A DNA stretch of 64,000 bases from the NCBI GenBank assembly GCA_036873755.1, contig JAVTVY010017221.1, positions 1 to 64,000 of the forward strand, in the 5' to 3' direction. This document shows positions 44,258 to 56,939 of this stretch, piece after piece; the stretch's first letter is position 1, and every line of letters starts with the position of its first letter. The notes under the pieces were generated by a model that worked only from the letters and a program-made list of their open reading frames with translations, did no database searches and was not told the origin of the DNA. The position numbers were made by a program, and so were the translations under genes. This DNA is from Hanleya hanleyi. Its lineage: Eukaryota; Mollusca; Polyplacophora; Lepidopleurida; Hanleyidae.

Positions 44258-44407
44258 AGTATGGATTTCATTCCAAAATTTAGTAATACAATGCACCAAA
44301 AAGAACACTTCAATTTGTGCAGAACGAATTCCAAAGGAGACTGTCTAACATACATGTACATTCAGTTTTTGGACGAATTGCGAAGCAATAGCCGTCCTAT
44401 GGCTTGA
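44258..44407 (+). CDS. Second candidate exon (copy B)
   Basis: As in copy A, with one codon changed (K for E after MHQ). Open. Confidence 0.22.
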   Translation, partial: SMDFIPKFSNTMHQKEHFNLCRTNSKGDCLTYMYIQFLDELRSNSRPMA

Positions 44408-44512
44408 TGTCTGGCTGGCTGGTTGTTTGTCATCAACATTGCAGGATACAAGTTTTGTGTTCAAGATTTTGTAAAAGTTTGAGCTCTACCATGTAGCATG
44501 TGTACTAAGCTT

Positions 44513-45268
44513 CGCCCGAACCCATATACTGATATTTTCAGATGCCATACCAGATGCTGCATGGACTCCACCCATTCACTGCACCCTGGGGGTATCTCCC
44601 CTCTTCCCCACACTCGGAACATAGCCTAATTTATTTCCGAAACTAAGTCTCACCCGACTCCATATGCTGATATTTTCAGATAGCATGATATCGGATACTG
44701 CCTGGACTACACTAGTCCACTATGACTGTCACCATATGAGTGAAACAAGCTTGAGTGTGACATTGAGCCAAATCCCTCGCCCCACCACACACTCGGGTAT
44801 ATCCCCGCCCCCGGAACTGAGCTTCACTCTGGTTGTATCTCCAAACCTAAGTTTCGCCCGACCTCATATGCTGATATTTTCAGATAGCATATCTGATATT
44901 GCATTGATTGCACTCATCCACTACACCCTGGGGGTATATCCACCTGTCCCGCCACCCCCGGAACAGACCTCCACCCTGTATCTCGAAACTGAGCCTCGTC
45001 CGACCCCATATGCTGATATTTTCAGATAGCATAGGCCGCTGATAATTAATGTTCCGTTTCTCGTAACCAACCCTCATCTATATTTTGAGGGCAAATAATT
45101 AAAATTCATGAGGGATTTACATTTCCATGAGTAAAACTTGCTCAGTTTCTTCATATTTGTACACAATTGGTTTGCAAGTTAATAATTAATAATTATCGCG
45201 CTCAGCATGTATATTTTTACCAGCAAGGTTACGAGAAACAAACAATTAATTAACAGTGGCAATATGAT
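44513..45268. repeat. CATATGCTGATATTTTCAG repeat region (copy B, long form)
   Basis: Four units at about 44513, 44652, 44853 and 45000, each with a CTGATATTTTCAGAT block that looks like a 3' splice site. A SINE-tail fragment (44731-44778, CACCATATGAGTGAAAC) is embedded. Followed by AT-rich DNA to 45268. About 600 bp of this is absent from copy A. Confidence 0.7.
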
Positions 45269-45914
45269 ATCTGATACTGCATTGATTTCCCTTATCCACT
45301 ACACCCTGACTGGGTCCAAACATTCGTAGACTGGGAACTGTCTCCCCTGTCTCCACTCTGAGGTGAACAAACGTAAAATGCTCGCCAAGCAAGAAGCACA
45401 TTTGAAAGTGAAGGGGCTGAACTCTATACCGGCCTTGTTAAATGTTGGACTGGTGCTATCTAAGATAGGACTTATAACATTGATCTATATCTATCCGCGG
45501 CCCCTGTATCACACATTGTGAAGGCAAATATTCCATGCCCCAATCCATAGAGGAATGCAGTTTTCGCCTGTATTCTAGGATTGACCCGAGTATATGGTGG
45601 GGATTTCCCTTGTTCAAGGATGTCGATGTCGAGGATTCGTTGTCTTCTCAGAAATCATTTTGACAATCGATGCAAACAGTAGTTTTCTCATGACATTTTC
45701 ATAAGAACTTGTTATCTGGACCAAATCACCTTAACTCTTCCATCCACTGCGAAAGGAAAACCTGACCTTCGAATAAATATATGTATTTACCTACCTGCCT
45801 AACTTTCTGGGGTAGGGTTGTGCGACTAAGATTTTAGATTCTCTAGAAATTTGTTACACACGGTCATCACCATGTGAAGATACTTAAGTGCATATCAGAA
45901 TCAGGATTTATTCA

Positions 45915-46205
45915 CCAGATAATTTAAATTGGAAATAAATATTAGGTCAAAATGTTTTGGCGGGAATAAAGCCCAACACGGGCTTGTTCTATCCCTGTTA
46001 TAATTATATTACAATAATGAGGGCATGAGGGAGGTGGTGAATTAAACGGAATATAAACTATGATAATCTTATATTTCTTAATAGTCATATTCGGAACATA
46101 TAGGAGTGGATCAGGGAAGTATTGCACCATATATACATGCGACTCATAAAGTATACATATTATTCGAAACATAAGATCTATACATGAGCAGTGTGACTAA
46201 CGTCA
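45915..46205 (-). mobile_element. LINE 3' end fragment (copy B)
   Basis: Same as in copy A, without the long internal segment of copy C. Confidence 0.5.
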
Positions 46206-48221
46206 CGGGACCTACGAAGTAGAGTAGGCATTAGGACTCGAACGCGAACTGAACTCTTGGAAATCCCCACCCCCAGTTGAAATCCTGCCTATATTAAGAT
46301 GGGCACCGCCCAAGTCAGAATCGCCAGTGATTTTCATCAAAAATCACCAGAAATTTTCATCAAAAGTAGGTCAGCTCAGAATTTGTTGGTAACAGTCTCC
46401 TAATGCGCCTTCATTCCAAAAATAAATAACGATCGCCGATTTAATTTTACAATTTTTTAACTAAAGGAAACAGATTGAATATAAAACTCCGTGGCAGTGA
46501 TTCTGTATCCCTTAATGAAGGAATCAAAATGGATCAAGATTTGAAATGACAAGAAAAATTTAGACATAATTACACATGTAATGTTTTTGTTTAAATTATA
46601 TCCCAGTGTGATATATAGTCAATATTCAAGAAGTACAAAAAAAACCGTGCTGAAATTTTCACATCATGATCAAAGTTACTTTATCTAGTTAAATTCTACC
46701 CAAAGAAAATAAATTAAGACCCTTTAAACATGCCGTCAATGCCAGATGTTGAGTTTTATACAGCTGTAGATCAGGGCTCTGGGTGCATATATCATGTATC
46801 CATACAATCGATGCACACAACAGCGGCAAAAACAAGCCTCCTTGAACAACCTATCTTTATACAGGAAATTCTTAACTCAGCAAATACCATTCTCTCTCAA
46901 AAGAACACAATTTACGCCAGGAAGGACTTTTTTATTAAGCTAATTTTGTTAGGTAGGGGACTACTTAGATTCAATAATTGTCACGAAATTTCTTTGGTTA
47001 TACCTTAATTGCAACCTCATGCTTGAGGTATGTACATGTATAACACACTTTCATTTGAGAGTCCAGACATTCCACCATTCATGTGAACAAATTGTACTAA
47101 ACATGGAATAATTAAATTCACACTACCCATTTCTACAGTATCAGTACTATGTTACTATCTGTAGCAGTTGAAACCCATTAAAACTTAAACAATTAAAACC
47201 AGTAAAGAAATTTGTCTGTTGAATAACAGAAAATATTTGAATGAGTAAACTACTAAACAACTTACATGATACCAACAAAAGGTCCCAACACAAGCTGATA
47301 AATTCCTTGGGTGGCTTGCAGGATGGCTTTGTTTCACCCTCAGTAAACTTTTATCATTGTTGCTCACAGGCTAATCTGAAGGATGATACCAGATCTTTCT
47401 TTGTTCTGCTAGGTTACTGCACCAGGCTGACTTAATTGGTTGATGTAGGATATTTCACAATCAGTGGCAATTTGACCTAAATTTGAATTACAAGTTTCTA
47501 GTCCGTCATTCATAATCCAGCCATCGTCCATCAGAGAATATCCGCGTCCATAATTCAAAGATCTGTGATGAAATGTTTGGATGTGAAATAGGATACACCT
47601 TAAAGGCCACAGTTTACATATATCTATATCTATAACAATATACTGAATTGTGTGTATTAAGAATGACAAGTTGGTAATAGCAGTGTAGATAAATGCACTA
47701 ACAAATGATGGGAAATTAGTATTTCCTATCTCATTATCCCATCACGTTTTGTACTGTGTTATATATAAGGTGAAATATACAGCCAAGGGTTCCCAATGGG
47801 AATGACAGTGCACTCGCTGAGCTATCAATAAATAATAAAAAAAAATAATTATAAATCAAATTTTCATCAGAATTCGGTCAGCTCAGAACTTGCTGGTAAC
47901 AATGCCCTAATGCACGTTCGTGCCAAAAATCAAGGTTCTAATGTCAAAGGTTCTCCTTATTTTGCCGACGAAAGGACTCGGATGGACTGACTGACTGCCT
48001 GACTGACTCATTCATTACCGGACAATTTGCGATCTGTAGCCTACTTCGTAGGAATACACACATATACATGTATATACATATACACACACACACACTCTCA
48101 TGCACATATATAAACACACACGCATAAATACTAAAGGTGACAAAATATGTTCCGTACAATTTTTTTACACATCTAAATTATATAAGGTTAGATATAAGTT
48201 TACATTCACAGAGTGAATATA
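46206..48221. other. Non-coding part of copy B
   Basis: Matches 37343-39329 but also holds the 69-bp element. About 310 bp (46681-46992) are absent from copy C. No gene recognised. Confidence 0.5.
47488..47556 (-). repeat. 69-bp dispersed element, copy 2
   Basis: Begins TTACAAG on the plus strand, TTTGAA and TTCAAA sequences flank or overlap its ends. Copy A reads straight through the site with a short GCCTG instead. Confidence 0.7.
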
Positions 48222-49245
48222 CAGTAAAAAGATATATATATAGAGAGAGATATATATATATATTTATTTAAACATATGTACAATGTCCCTTTTCACCGGA
48301 GATGATCCCGTACGATTATACTGAGGTTTGAGATGTAGAATTATTTAGCTAATTAGAATATTTTGAAATTGCGCTTAAATATCGATTCTGACTCGATACA
48401 TTTGAATGCACTGGGAATAGAATTCCATAATTTAGGACCTTTAGCTTTGATTGAATGGAGTGTTGCTTGATTCGTAAAATATGGCCTGTATAGATTCAAG
48501 TTTACATGTCTAGTAGGGTAACTATGAACTGTGGATAACATTGTGAAGCATGATAAAGAGTGATTAGGCAAACGGAAAGGCGAATGCACAAATCGGTGGG
48601 GAAAGTTAATGTGAGATAGTTATTGAGTTTTGTGAACGGTAGAATATTTGTTTGAGAGAAAAGGGGTTCGGTGTGAGAGAGCCTGTCACTACAAGTTATA
48701 ATACGAATGATTCGTTTTTGCAGGAGCACAATAGGTGATAGATGAGAAGAATATGTGTTAGCCCAGATTAGATTACAATATGATAGATAGGAATAAAAGA
48801 GTGAATGATACAGATTCAATAAGGTTTGTTTGTTTATGCAATGCTTTATGTTATTCAAAACACCGATATTGCGTGACAGTTTTGATGAGAGGTTGTCTAT
48901 GTGATTCTTCCAGTTGAGTTTATCATTCAGATATACGCCGAGAAATTTATAGCTGTGGACAAGTTCAACATCTTGGCCATCTATAAATAATTTTGGTATA
49001 TTTTTGGCAGTTCTTGTTGGATTTACAACCATATACTTTGTTTTTTGGACGTTTAGAGATAGTTTGTTGCAAGAGAACCAGGTTAGAAGTTTGTTTATTT
49101 CTACGTTTGATGTCTCCATGGCTGTTTTCTAGTCTATATTGGAATATGTGGCGCTTGTGTCGCCCGCGAATAGAATAACGTCGAGTAAATTCGAAACGTT
49201 AGCAATGTCATTTATATAATGAAAAGAATGGGTCCCAAAATATCT
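48222..49245 (-). pseudogene. 5'-truncated LINE reverse-transcriptase fragment (copy B)
   Basis: Same insertion as in copy A, now broken: a frameshift near 48600 splits the C-terminal part, a stop replaces Lys before METSN (near 49130), and 4 bp are missing near 49218. It retains the FLGV motif and the C-terminal YPTRH signature. Confidence 0.85.
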
Positions 49246-50838
49246 TGAGTTAGATTGTACTTCAGTTACTATTAGACTGGTTGAATGCAAATTTTGAAAT
49301 AGAATCATCTTACACTCTTTCTCAGGTTGGAACCAGTGCAGTTCACTACCTATAGGCAGGAGGTCACAGCCATATGTCCTTTGCCTGGGAACGAGTAATG
49401 CAGTATCCTAATATTTCATCATTGTCGACAGCGTTGCGATACCTTGCAGGAACGACATAACTTTTGCAGTTGATAGGCTTTTCGAGCTGCATAATAAATT
49501 CAATCTGGAATATGCTGATCAACTAACCTCATTCTTTTTACTCCTCGAGACTATGATTCTGAGACTCTGAGAAAGAGAGACTGCCAATCAGATTTAGAGA
49601 GATGATCACCAAAATCTGCGATGTCTCATGTCAAAGCTCTTGTGTTCGGTGAGTTCTGATTGTGTCAGTTTTTGTCTGGATCACCATCAGTCTGCGACAC
49701 ATGTGGACTGAAAATATTCCACTCATACATTCACTTACTAGCAGTTGTTTTTACCAACATATTTCAAGAATGAGAAGGCTTAGGCTTTCTTGGGGTGTTG
49801 TCCTCATATCAACAGGGGATATGTCGGTCTGTATTCGCAATACCCCCATATGTCAAGAATGATTATGCCTAGGAGCACCAGACTTAGTTCACACATGCAT
49901 GTGATCGGATGAAAGAAATCTTATCAGAAATCTGTGTGATCGACCGATTTTTGGGTGCAATCCTGAGCAACCTTGTATCGCATATGCAAATGGACAAGAA
50001 GTCCAAAATCAGTGACATTGACATTTAACCCATTCTGGATCAGAAGTGGCCCATTTATCACCCATTATTGTTTTACCACCATATCACAGAAATATTAAGC
50101 AATGATTAAATGCATTCTGGTCATGGGTTACATTAAATGTTTGTTTGTTCCTCATGACCTTGCTTGTAAAAAGAGACGTACTGAGTGCGACAATTATTAA
50201 TTATGGTTCCTCCCAACCAAATGCTTGTAAATATGAAGAAAAGGAGATCTTTTGAAAAATTTAAGTCCCATATGAACTCTAATCATTTGCCCTTACATAT
50301 AGATGTGAGGGGGTCATGAGAAACTAAGTAACAGTGACCTTAATGAATTTTATTGTGAAAATATATTCATGAACACTTCTCATATTGTTGCATTAAAAAA
50401 ACATACGCTTGCATTATTTTTTTATTCTTGTTTGTCATACAAATGGAGGGATGCTTATTTTAAAATGTAACTTTGGTACTTCTGCAAGTTTGTCATATCT
50501 AACATAAACTTTATAAAGTTCATACCCTGCTTCTTGCTTAACAGGTCTTAACGATACATTGTCACAAATCTGTTCAGTTCTTTGCATTACTACAATTATG
50601 TCCTGCAGATGTCAAGGGGTCAGACTTCAATCTCGCTCCTGTTTTTATTCGTCTGTGACTGAATGCAAGTGAACTTTATTTTGGTATGTTCTTTAAATCA
50701 TTATCTTGAATATGACCTACACTCACACAAGTACCACAGTTACATTTCCACAGCAATTTGTCTGTGGGGGAGTTGAAACCGATCATAGAAGGATTACTGT
50801 GTTGCTGTTGCAAATTTTAACAGGCAATTTTTGTGAAA

Positions 50839-51077
50839 TGCTTTAAAAGTAGATGGTACGATAAGGCGGCATAAGTATACATGGTGCAGTTGAAATCAAG
50901 AAATTAAAATGTCCTAAAAATAATTGTTTTAATCTAATGACGAGACAATATATGTATACAATATTATGTGAAAGTTCTAGCTTGATTGTATTAAGATTAT
51001 AGTTCTCACATGAAAGTTCAACTGCACCATGTATATAGGCCAAAATGCCACCTTATCATGCCATCTCCTTTTTGAAT
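50839..51077. repeat. Inverted repeat, GGTGCAGTTGAA centred (copy B)
   Basis: The left arm (50839-50895) reads AGATGGTACGATAAGGCGGC and later ACATGGTGCAGTTGAA; the right arm (51018-51077) is its inverse with small changes. Possible ends of a fold-back element. Copy A has only the left arm. Confidence 0.6.
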
Positions 51078-51390
51078 ACCAACGCTTACAAAGAGTTGAA
51101 TCCCAACACTTGCAAAGTGCTGAAAGTCAACATTTACCAAATGTTAAATATGGACACAAATCCAACACTTACAAGTTTTAGAATTCAACATTTATAAAGG
51201 TTAGAAACGAGATCATAGCACTTTTAAAATGTTGAAATCCAACACTTTACAAAGTATTGAAACCAGCAACACTTTCGAAAGTGTTAAATTAACATTTACA
51301 CATGTTTTTCCTCCTCCACACTTATCAAAGTGTTATAATTTACAACATTATAAATGTTGTATACAACACTTTAGTTTTAAGAGTGTATTT
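51060..51390. repeat. AACACTT-motif region (copy B)
   Basis: More than ten AACACTT / AAGTGTT / AACATTT motifs in both orientations, ending in TTTAGTTTTAAGAGTG, the inverse of the left end of the 27641 element. Probably a MITE with amplified internal motifs. Confidence 0.5.
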
Positions 51391-51404
51391 AACTGTAACA
51401 GGGA

Positions 51405-51706
51405 ATTCACATGAAACTGTGACCATGACATTGAACAGGTTTCTATCTCGGTGGTTTGGAATACTTTGTCGATATGCAGCAAATATATTGCGAAAATGTT
51501 TCCGATTACACACACACAACTACATCCGTCCTCATGGTCCTGGTTTGAAAATATTTCAAAATAAGCAGGCAAATAATTCTAGAGCAAGGAAAGCCAAAAG
51601 CAAAAGTTTAACATTCTTCCCATGTACAGTGATTCAATGGTTACAGCAACTAAATGTTATGTACTTTGAAATGGAGCATGTTTTTTTTCAAATGAACCCC
51701 ACATAG
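51405..51706 (+). pseudogene. Unrecognised open frame after the AACACTT region (copy B)
   Basis: About 100 codons, basic, ending in KSLTFFPCTVIQWLQQL, which faintly resembles the FFPRT-xx-WN end of LINE reverse transcriptases. The upstream part of the frame is repeat. In copy C the end is frameshifted by a T-run difference. Weakly supported. Confidence 0.2.
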
Positions 51707-51730
51707 TTACTTATGCGCAGTAATGAGTTT

Positions 51731-52680
51731 TCGAGTTACTGTAATACTATATACACTCTGCAATACATCATATGAATGGTTCGAGTTACTGTAATACTAT
51801 ATACACTCTGCAATACACCATATGATTGGTTCGAGTTACTGTAATACTATATACACTCTGCAATACACCATATGATTGGTTCGAGTTACTGTAATACTAT
51901 ATACACTCTGCAATACATCATATGATTGGTTCGAGTTACTGTAATACTATATACACTCTGCAATACATCATATGATTGGTTCGAGTTACTGTAATACTAT
52001 ATACACTCTACAATACATCATATGATTGGTTCGAGTTACTGTAATACTATATACACTCTGCAATACATCATATGATTGGTTCGAGTTACTGTAATACTAT
52101 ATACACTCTACAATACACCATTTGATTGGTTCGAGTTACTGTAATACTATATTCACTCTACAATACACCATATGATTGGTTCGAGTTACTGTAATACTAT
52201 ATACACTCTGCAATACACCATATGATTGGTTCGAGTTACTGTAATACTATATACACTCTGCAATACATCATATGATTGGTTCGAGTTACTGTAATACTAT
52301 ATACACTCTGCAATACATCATATGATTGGTTCGAGTTACTGTAATACTATATACACTCTACAATACACCATATGATTGGTTCGAGTTACTGTAATACTAT
52401 ATACACTCTGCAATACACCATATGATTGGTTCGAGTTACTGTAATACTATATACACTCTGCAATACACCATATGATTGGTTCGAGTTACTGTAATACTAT
52501 ATACACTCTGCAATACACCATATGATTGGTTCGAGTTACTGTAATACTATATACACTCTGCAATACATCATATGATTGGTTCGAGTTACTGTAATACTAT
52601 ATACACTCTGCAATACACCATATGATTGGTTCGAGTTACTGTAATACTATATACACTCTGCAATACACCATATGATTGGA
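51731..52680. repeat. 50-bp satellite, 19 copies (copy B only)
   Basis: Unit starts TCGAGTTACTGTAATACTAT and ends TATGATTGGT. 19 head-to-tail copies with a few variant positions (CTG/CTA, ACA(T/C)CA, one TTTGATT). Copy C has one unit at 63799-63848; copy A lacks the locus. The last unit ends in TTGGAACGACC, identical to the single unit of copy C. Confidence 0.97.
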
Positions 52681-53355
52681 ACGACCAACAATTTTGTACT
52701 CTCGTGTTTCTAGCTTTTATTGCTTGCTTCATCACAGAGAACATGTGTATATAGAGACACTGGCAATCGCCAACGAAAAGGCATCTGAGGTGTCAGGCTC
52801 CTGATAACGGTAAGATTTTAAATGCGCCTCGCGTTCTCCTGCTTTCTATCAGTCACTATTAAAAGACGACAAATATAATCCGATCGAGAGTAACCATACG
52901 TCATATAATGTTCGACTGGATAACTAATAAACTTAAATTTATTAACTACATCCCAGTATTAATGTGGCATGCAGGCGCTTCACCATCTACGATAGGAATA
53001 TTTAAATGTTCAAAGTTTAAGTTTTCTTTCACCAGAAGAAGGGTTTACTGTTGCAGATTTACATGATTATGCAGGAGCGAGTGACACATATACAAATGTT
53101 TAACATACATTTCCACAGGTAATTTCGACAAGCAGAACTCCACGTTATGTAACTTCCCAAGATGTTTGTTCCACTTACCTACACTGACAATTCCCGTTAA
53201 AGGTGAACTGAAAAGCTTTCCAATGTTCTGTTAAAATGTCTTAAAACAAGAACTTCTATAGTTGTTACAATTATGTGTGGTAATAGTTCTGTGGGTTATT
53301 GTTTTATTTTGGGTATAGGAGAAGTCAAACCTTATACCGAGAGCCAGAGCTTTTA
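52681..53355. other. Non-coding part of copy B
   Basis: 52681-53115 is missing from copy A and continues in copy C to the window end. 53116-53355 matches copy A from about 42137. No gene. Confidence 0.5.
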
Positions 53356-53527
53356 AAAACGTCATCGCTTGCCTCCCGTTGTTTTTGGAACGTCATGACG
53401 TTATAGTGGTCCTCGTTCATTCATCCGACGTAGCATGACGTCACATTTGAATAAAACTTGAATGAAGGGGACCACTATAACGTTATAACGTTCTACAAAC
53501 CAAAAGAGACAAGCGATGCACGTTTTC
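53356..53527. mobile_element. ~170-bp fold-back element (copy B)
   Basis: As 42376-42547 in copy A. Confidence 0.7.
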
Positions 53528-54356
53528 AAGACGGATTTATAAAAGGATAACTTAAATATTATTATTAGTACAATTTTGCAAACTATATTTGCCCCAAAAA
53601 CGTATTAAATTTATGTCACATAAGACAAGATGTATATAAGCAAAAATTTAGATAAAATTAAAAGCTTTGCAGTTCACGATAGGTACATTAAATCCTCCAA
53701 TAATTCAGTCACAGAATGTGAAATCCAAGATAAAATCACCGGTGATCAAATTTATTAGAACTTATTGATCAAATGGGACCAAATCAAACAGATAAATTAT
53801 TATTTCTTTCTTGTTTTACAGATTAAGGAGGGTGATCAAATCAATTAGAACGATTGATTAAATTGTGTTAAGAAATGGCGAATGGGGAATGGGTAATTTT
53901 TAATAGCTTGAAGGAATTTCCAGAAGATTTACATGTACCATAATCATACTCACACAGTATGGTTATATATAATGTATAAGTATATATACCCATCGAGGTA
54001 TATGCCTATAACTTGATCGAGGTGTTATACCCCTATCAAGGTATAACACCTCGATCAATGTATTTTCCCCAACCTGTTTGATTCGGCATGCAGGTCTGTG
54101 GAAGGATCGCATTCTTGTTCTTCTTGCGACTTCTTCAGTTGAAATACGCATGCGCTAAGGGAGTGTTATGATCTGCCAAACCTTTCAACCTCCGATCTCA
54201 CAGGACAACCCTGCCTTTAGGCAATTGAAATTTTTTTTATATACTCAGTCACAGTGGAATTAAGTATTGCTTCGTTGATTTCCATCAGACAGTCCTATCA
54301 AGTCAATTGTCAATTAATATTTATGCAAATACATATTCATTTTCAGATTGATCAAG

Positions 54357-54634
54357 AATTTGCGATGTTATATTCAGAGGACATGGGATCGAAACATTTA
54401 ACACAGCCGATATGTACCAAACATATTTAAGATCGCAAAGATGTCACAAGAGTGAAGAGAGCGGTGGGCTCTGTGAGCATCTGCAGACTTGTAATATTTG
54501 CAAATCCAGATAATAATCCCTCAAGTAAATGGCTCCAGACTTCTGCGAGTAACACTAACAGTTCGATTGGAATAACAATTTTTAGCCTGGTGCTTTTCAT
54601 AGCAATGTATATTGTAATTTCCAGGTTGTCCTAA
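54357..54634 (+). pseudogene. Candidate membrane-anchor exon (copy C, stop codon)
   Basis: Shares the TAA found in copy B and so derives from the same broken ancestor; also has a changed RN to SI stretch. Confidence 0.45.
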
Positions 54635-54714
54635 CATGTAAACTGTCCAGTTATCAGAAAGCTTTACCATACATGATAATGCAATAACCTATTCATGGGG
54701 GGGAGGGGGGAGAG

Positions 54715-54917
54715 ATGGGGCTCAGTGGCTGATTGGTAATCGCTAGCCCCACACTGCTGAAACGGCCTGTGTTCGAGCCCCGCTGGTGCATGTGTGAAAG
54801 TTTGCCTGTTACTCGCCGACGGCTGATGGTTCACTCCGGATACTCCGGCTTCCGAGTTCAAACTGGTTGACACCATATTGGTGAAATAACTTTGAGTGTT
54901 ACATTAAACCACATCCC
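54715..54917 (+). mobile_element. tRNA-derived SINE (copy C)
   Basis: Box A at 54719, box B at 54771; nearly identical to copies A and B. Confidence 0.82.
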
Positions 54918-55236
54918 CCCAGGGCCCCACCTATGCATAAAGGTTACTGGAGCATTCCATATGTCCAGCCTTAGTGTCCCTTTCACCGCAACTTCGAGTA
55001 AAGAAACAAACTAAAGAAAAAATATGTTGTGTTCATGCATTAAACACTTTGAATATGGGTTGACATCAAATGTTAATATGATGGACAGTCTTGAGAAAAT
55101 CATGAAATAGTTGAGGACAGTTTATGGCTCATGGTCAAAGTCCAGTTGTCTCAAACACCAAGACTCTTGGTTTTTGGGCTTGTCTTTTCACATACCTCTG
55201 TTTATTGCTTGTTTGATATTGTATCCTCAATTACAG

Positions 55237-55386
55237 AGTACGGATTTCATTCCAAAATTTAGTAATACAATGCACCAAAAAGAACACTTCAATTTGAGCA
55301 GAACGAATTCCAAAGGAGACTGTCTAACATACATGTACATTCAGTTTTTGGACGAATTGCGAAGCAATAGCCGTCCTATGGCTTGA
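55237..55386 (+). CDS. Second candidate exon (copy C)
   Basis: Open, with three residue changes relative to copy A. The upstream sequence has lost about 12 bp compared with A and B. Confidence 0.22.
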   Translation, partial: STDFIPKFSNTMHQKEHFNLSRTNSKGDCLTYMYIQFLDELRSNSRPMA

Positions 55387-55491
55387 TGTCTGGCTGGCTG
55401 GTTGTTTGTCATCAACATTGCAGGATACAAGTTTTGTGTTCAAGATTTTGTAAAAGTTTGAGCTCTACCATGTAGCATGTGTACTAAGCTT

Positions 55492-56246
55492 CGCCCGAAC
55501 CCATATACTGATATTTTCAGATGCCATACCAGATGCTGCATGGACTCCACCCATTCACTGCACCCTGGGGGTATCTCCCCTCTTCCCCACACTCGGAACA
55601 TAGCCTAATTTATTTCCGAAACTAAGTCTCACCCGACTCCATATGCTGATATTTTCAGATAGCATGATATCGGATACTGCCTGGACTACACTAGTCCACT
55701 ATGACTGTCACCATATGAGTGAAACAAGCTTGAGTGTGACATTGAGCCAAATCCCTCGCCCCACCACACACTCGGGTATATCCCCGCCCCCGGAACTGAG
55801 CTTCACTCTGGTTGTATCTCCAAACCTAAGTTTCGCCCGACCTCATATGCTGATATTTTCAGATAGCATATCTGATATTGCATTGATTGCACTCATCCAC
55901 TACACCCTGGGGGTATATCCACCTGTCCCGCCACCCCCGGAACAGACCTCCACCCTGTATCTCGAAACTGAGCCTCGTCCGACCCCATATGCTGATATTT
56001 TCAGATAGCATAGGCCGCTGATAATTAATGTTCCGTTTCTCGTAACCAACCCTCATCTATATTTTGAGGGCAAATAATTAAAATTCATGAGGGATTTACA
56101 TTTCCATGAGTAAAACTTGCTCAGTTTCTTCATATTTGTACACAATTGGTTTGCAAGTTAATAATTAATAATTATCGCGCTCAGCATGTATATTTTTACC
56201 AGCAAGGTTACGAGAAACAAACAATTAATTAACAGTGGCCATATGA
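55492..56246. repeat. CATATGCTGATATTTTCAG repeat region (copy C, long form)
   Basis: Near-identical with 44513-45268, including the embedded SINE-tail fragment. Confidence 0.7.
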
Positions 56247-56939
56247 TATCTGATACTGCATTGATTTCCCTTATCCACTACACCCTGACTGGGTCCAAAA
56301 ATTCGTAGACTGGGAACTTTTTCTGCTGATTCTCAGACAGGTCATCATTTTATTTTGGAATGTCAGAGTTGTCTCCCCTGTCTCCACTCTTAGGTGAACA
56401 AACGTAAAATGCTCGCCAAGGAAGCACATTTGAAAGTGGAGGGGCTGAACTCTATACCGGCCTTGTTAAATGTTGGACTGGTGCTATCTAAGATAGGACT
56501 TATAACATTGATCTATAACAAGTGGGGGGGGGGGCCCTCCGCGGCCCCTGTATCACACATTGTGAAGGCAAATATTCCATGCCCCAATCCATAGAGGAAT
56601 GCAGTTTTCGCCTGTATTCTAGGATTGACCCGAGTATATGGTGGGGATTTCCCTTGTTCAAGGATGTCGATGTCGAGGATTCGTTGTCTTCTCAGAAATC
56701 ATTTTGACAATCGATGCAAACAGTAGTTTTCTCATGACATTTTCATAAGAACTTGTTATCTGGACCAAATCACCTTAACTCTTCCATCCACGGCGAAAGG
56801 AAAACCTGACCTTCGAATAAATATATGTATTTACCTACCTGCCTAACTTTCTGGGGTAGGGTTGTGCGACTAAGATTTTAGATTCTCTAGAAATTTGTTA
56901 CACACGGTCATCACCATGTGAAGATACTTAAGTGCATAT

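Larger units (their letters stand above)
42961..53975. repeat. Tandem segmental duplication, copy B (~11.0 kb)
   Basis: Starts at the same TATATAAAAACTGAAGCTGA point as copy A. Contains all of A's landmarks plus the blocks shared with C, and alone carries the 19-copy 50-bp array. Confidence 0.93.
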
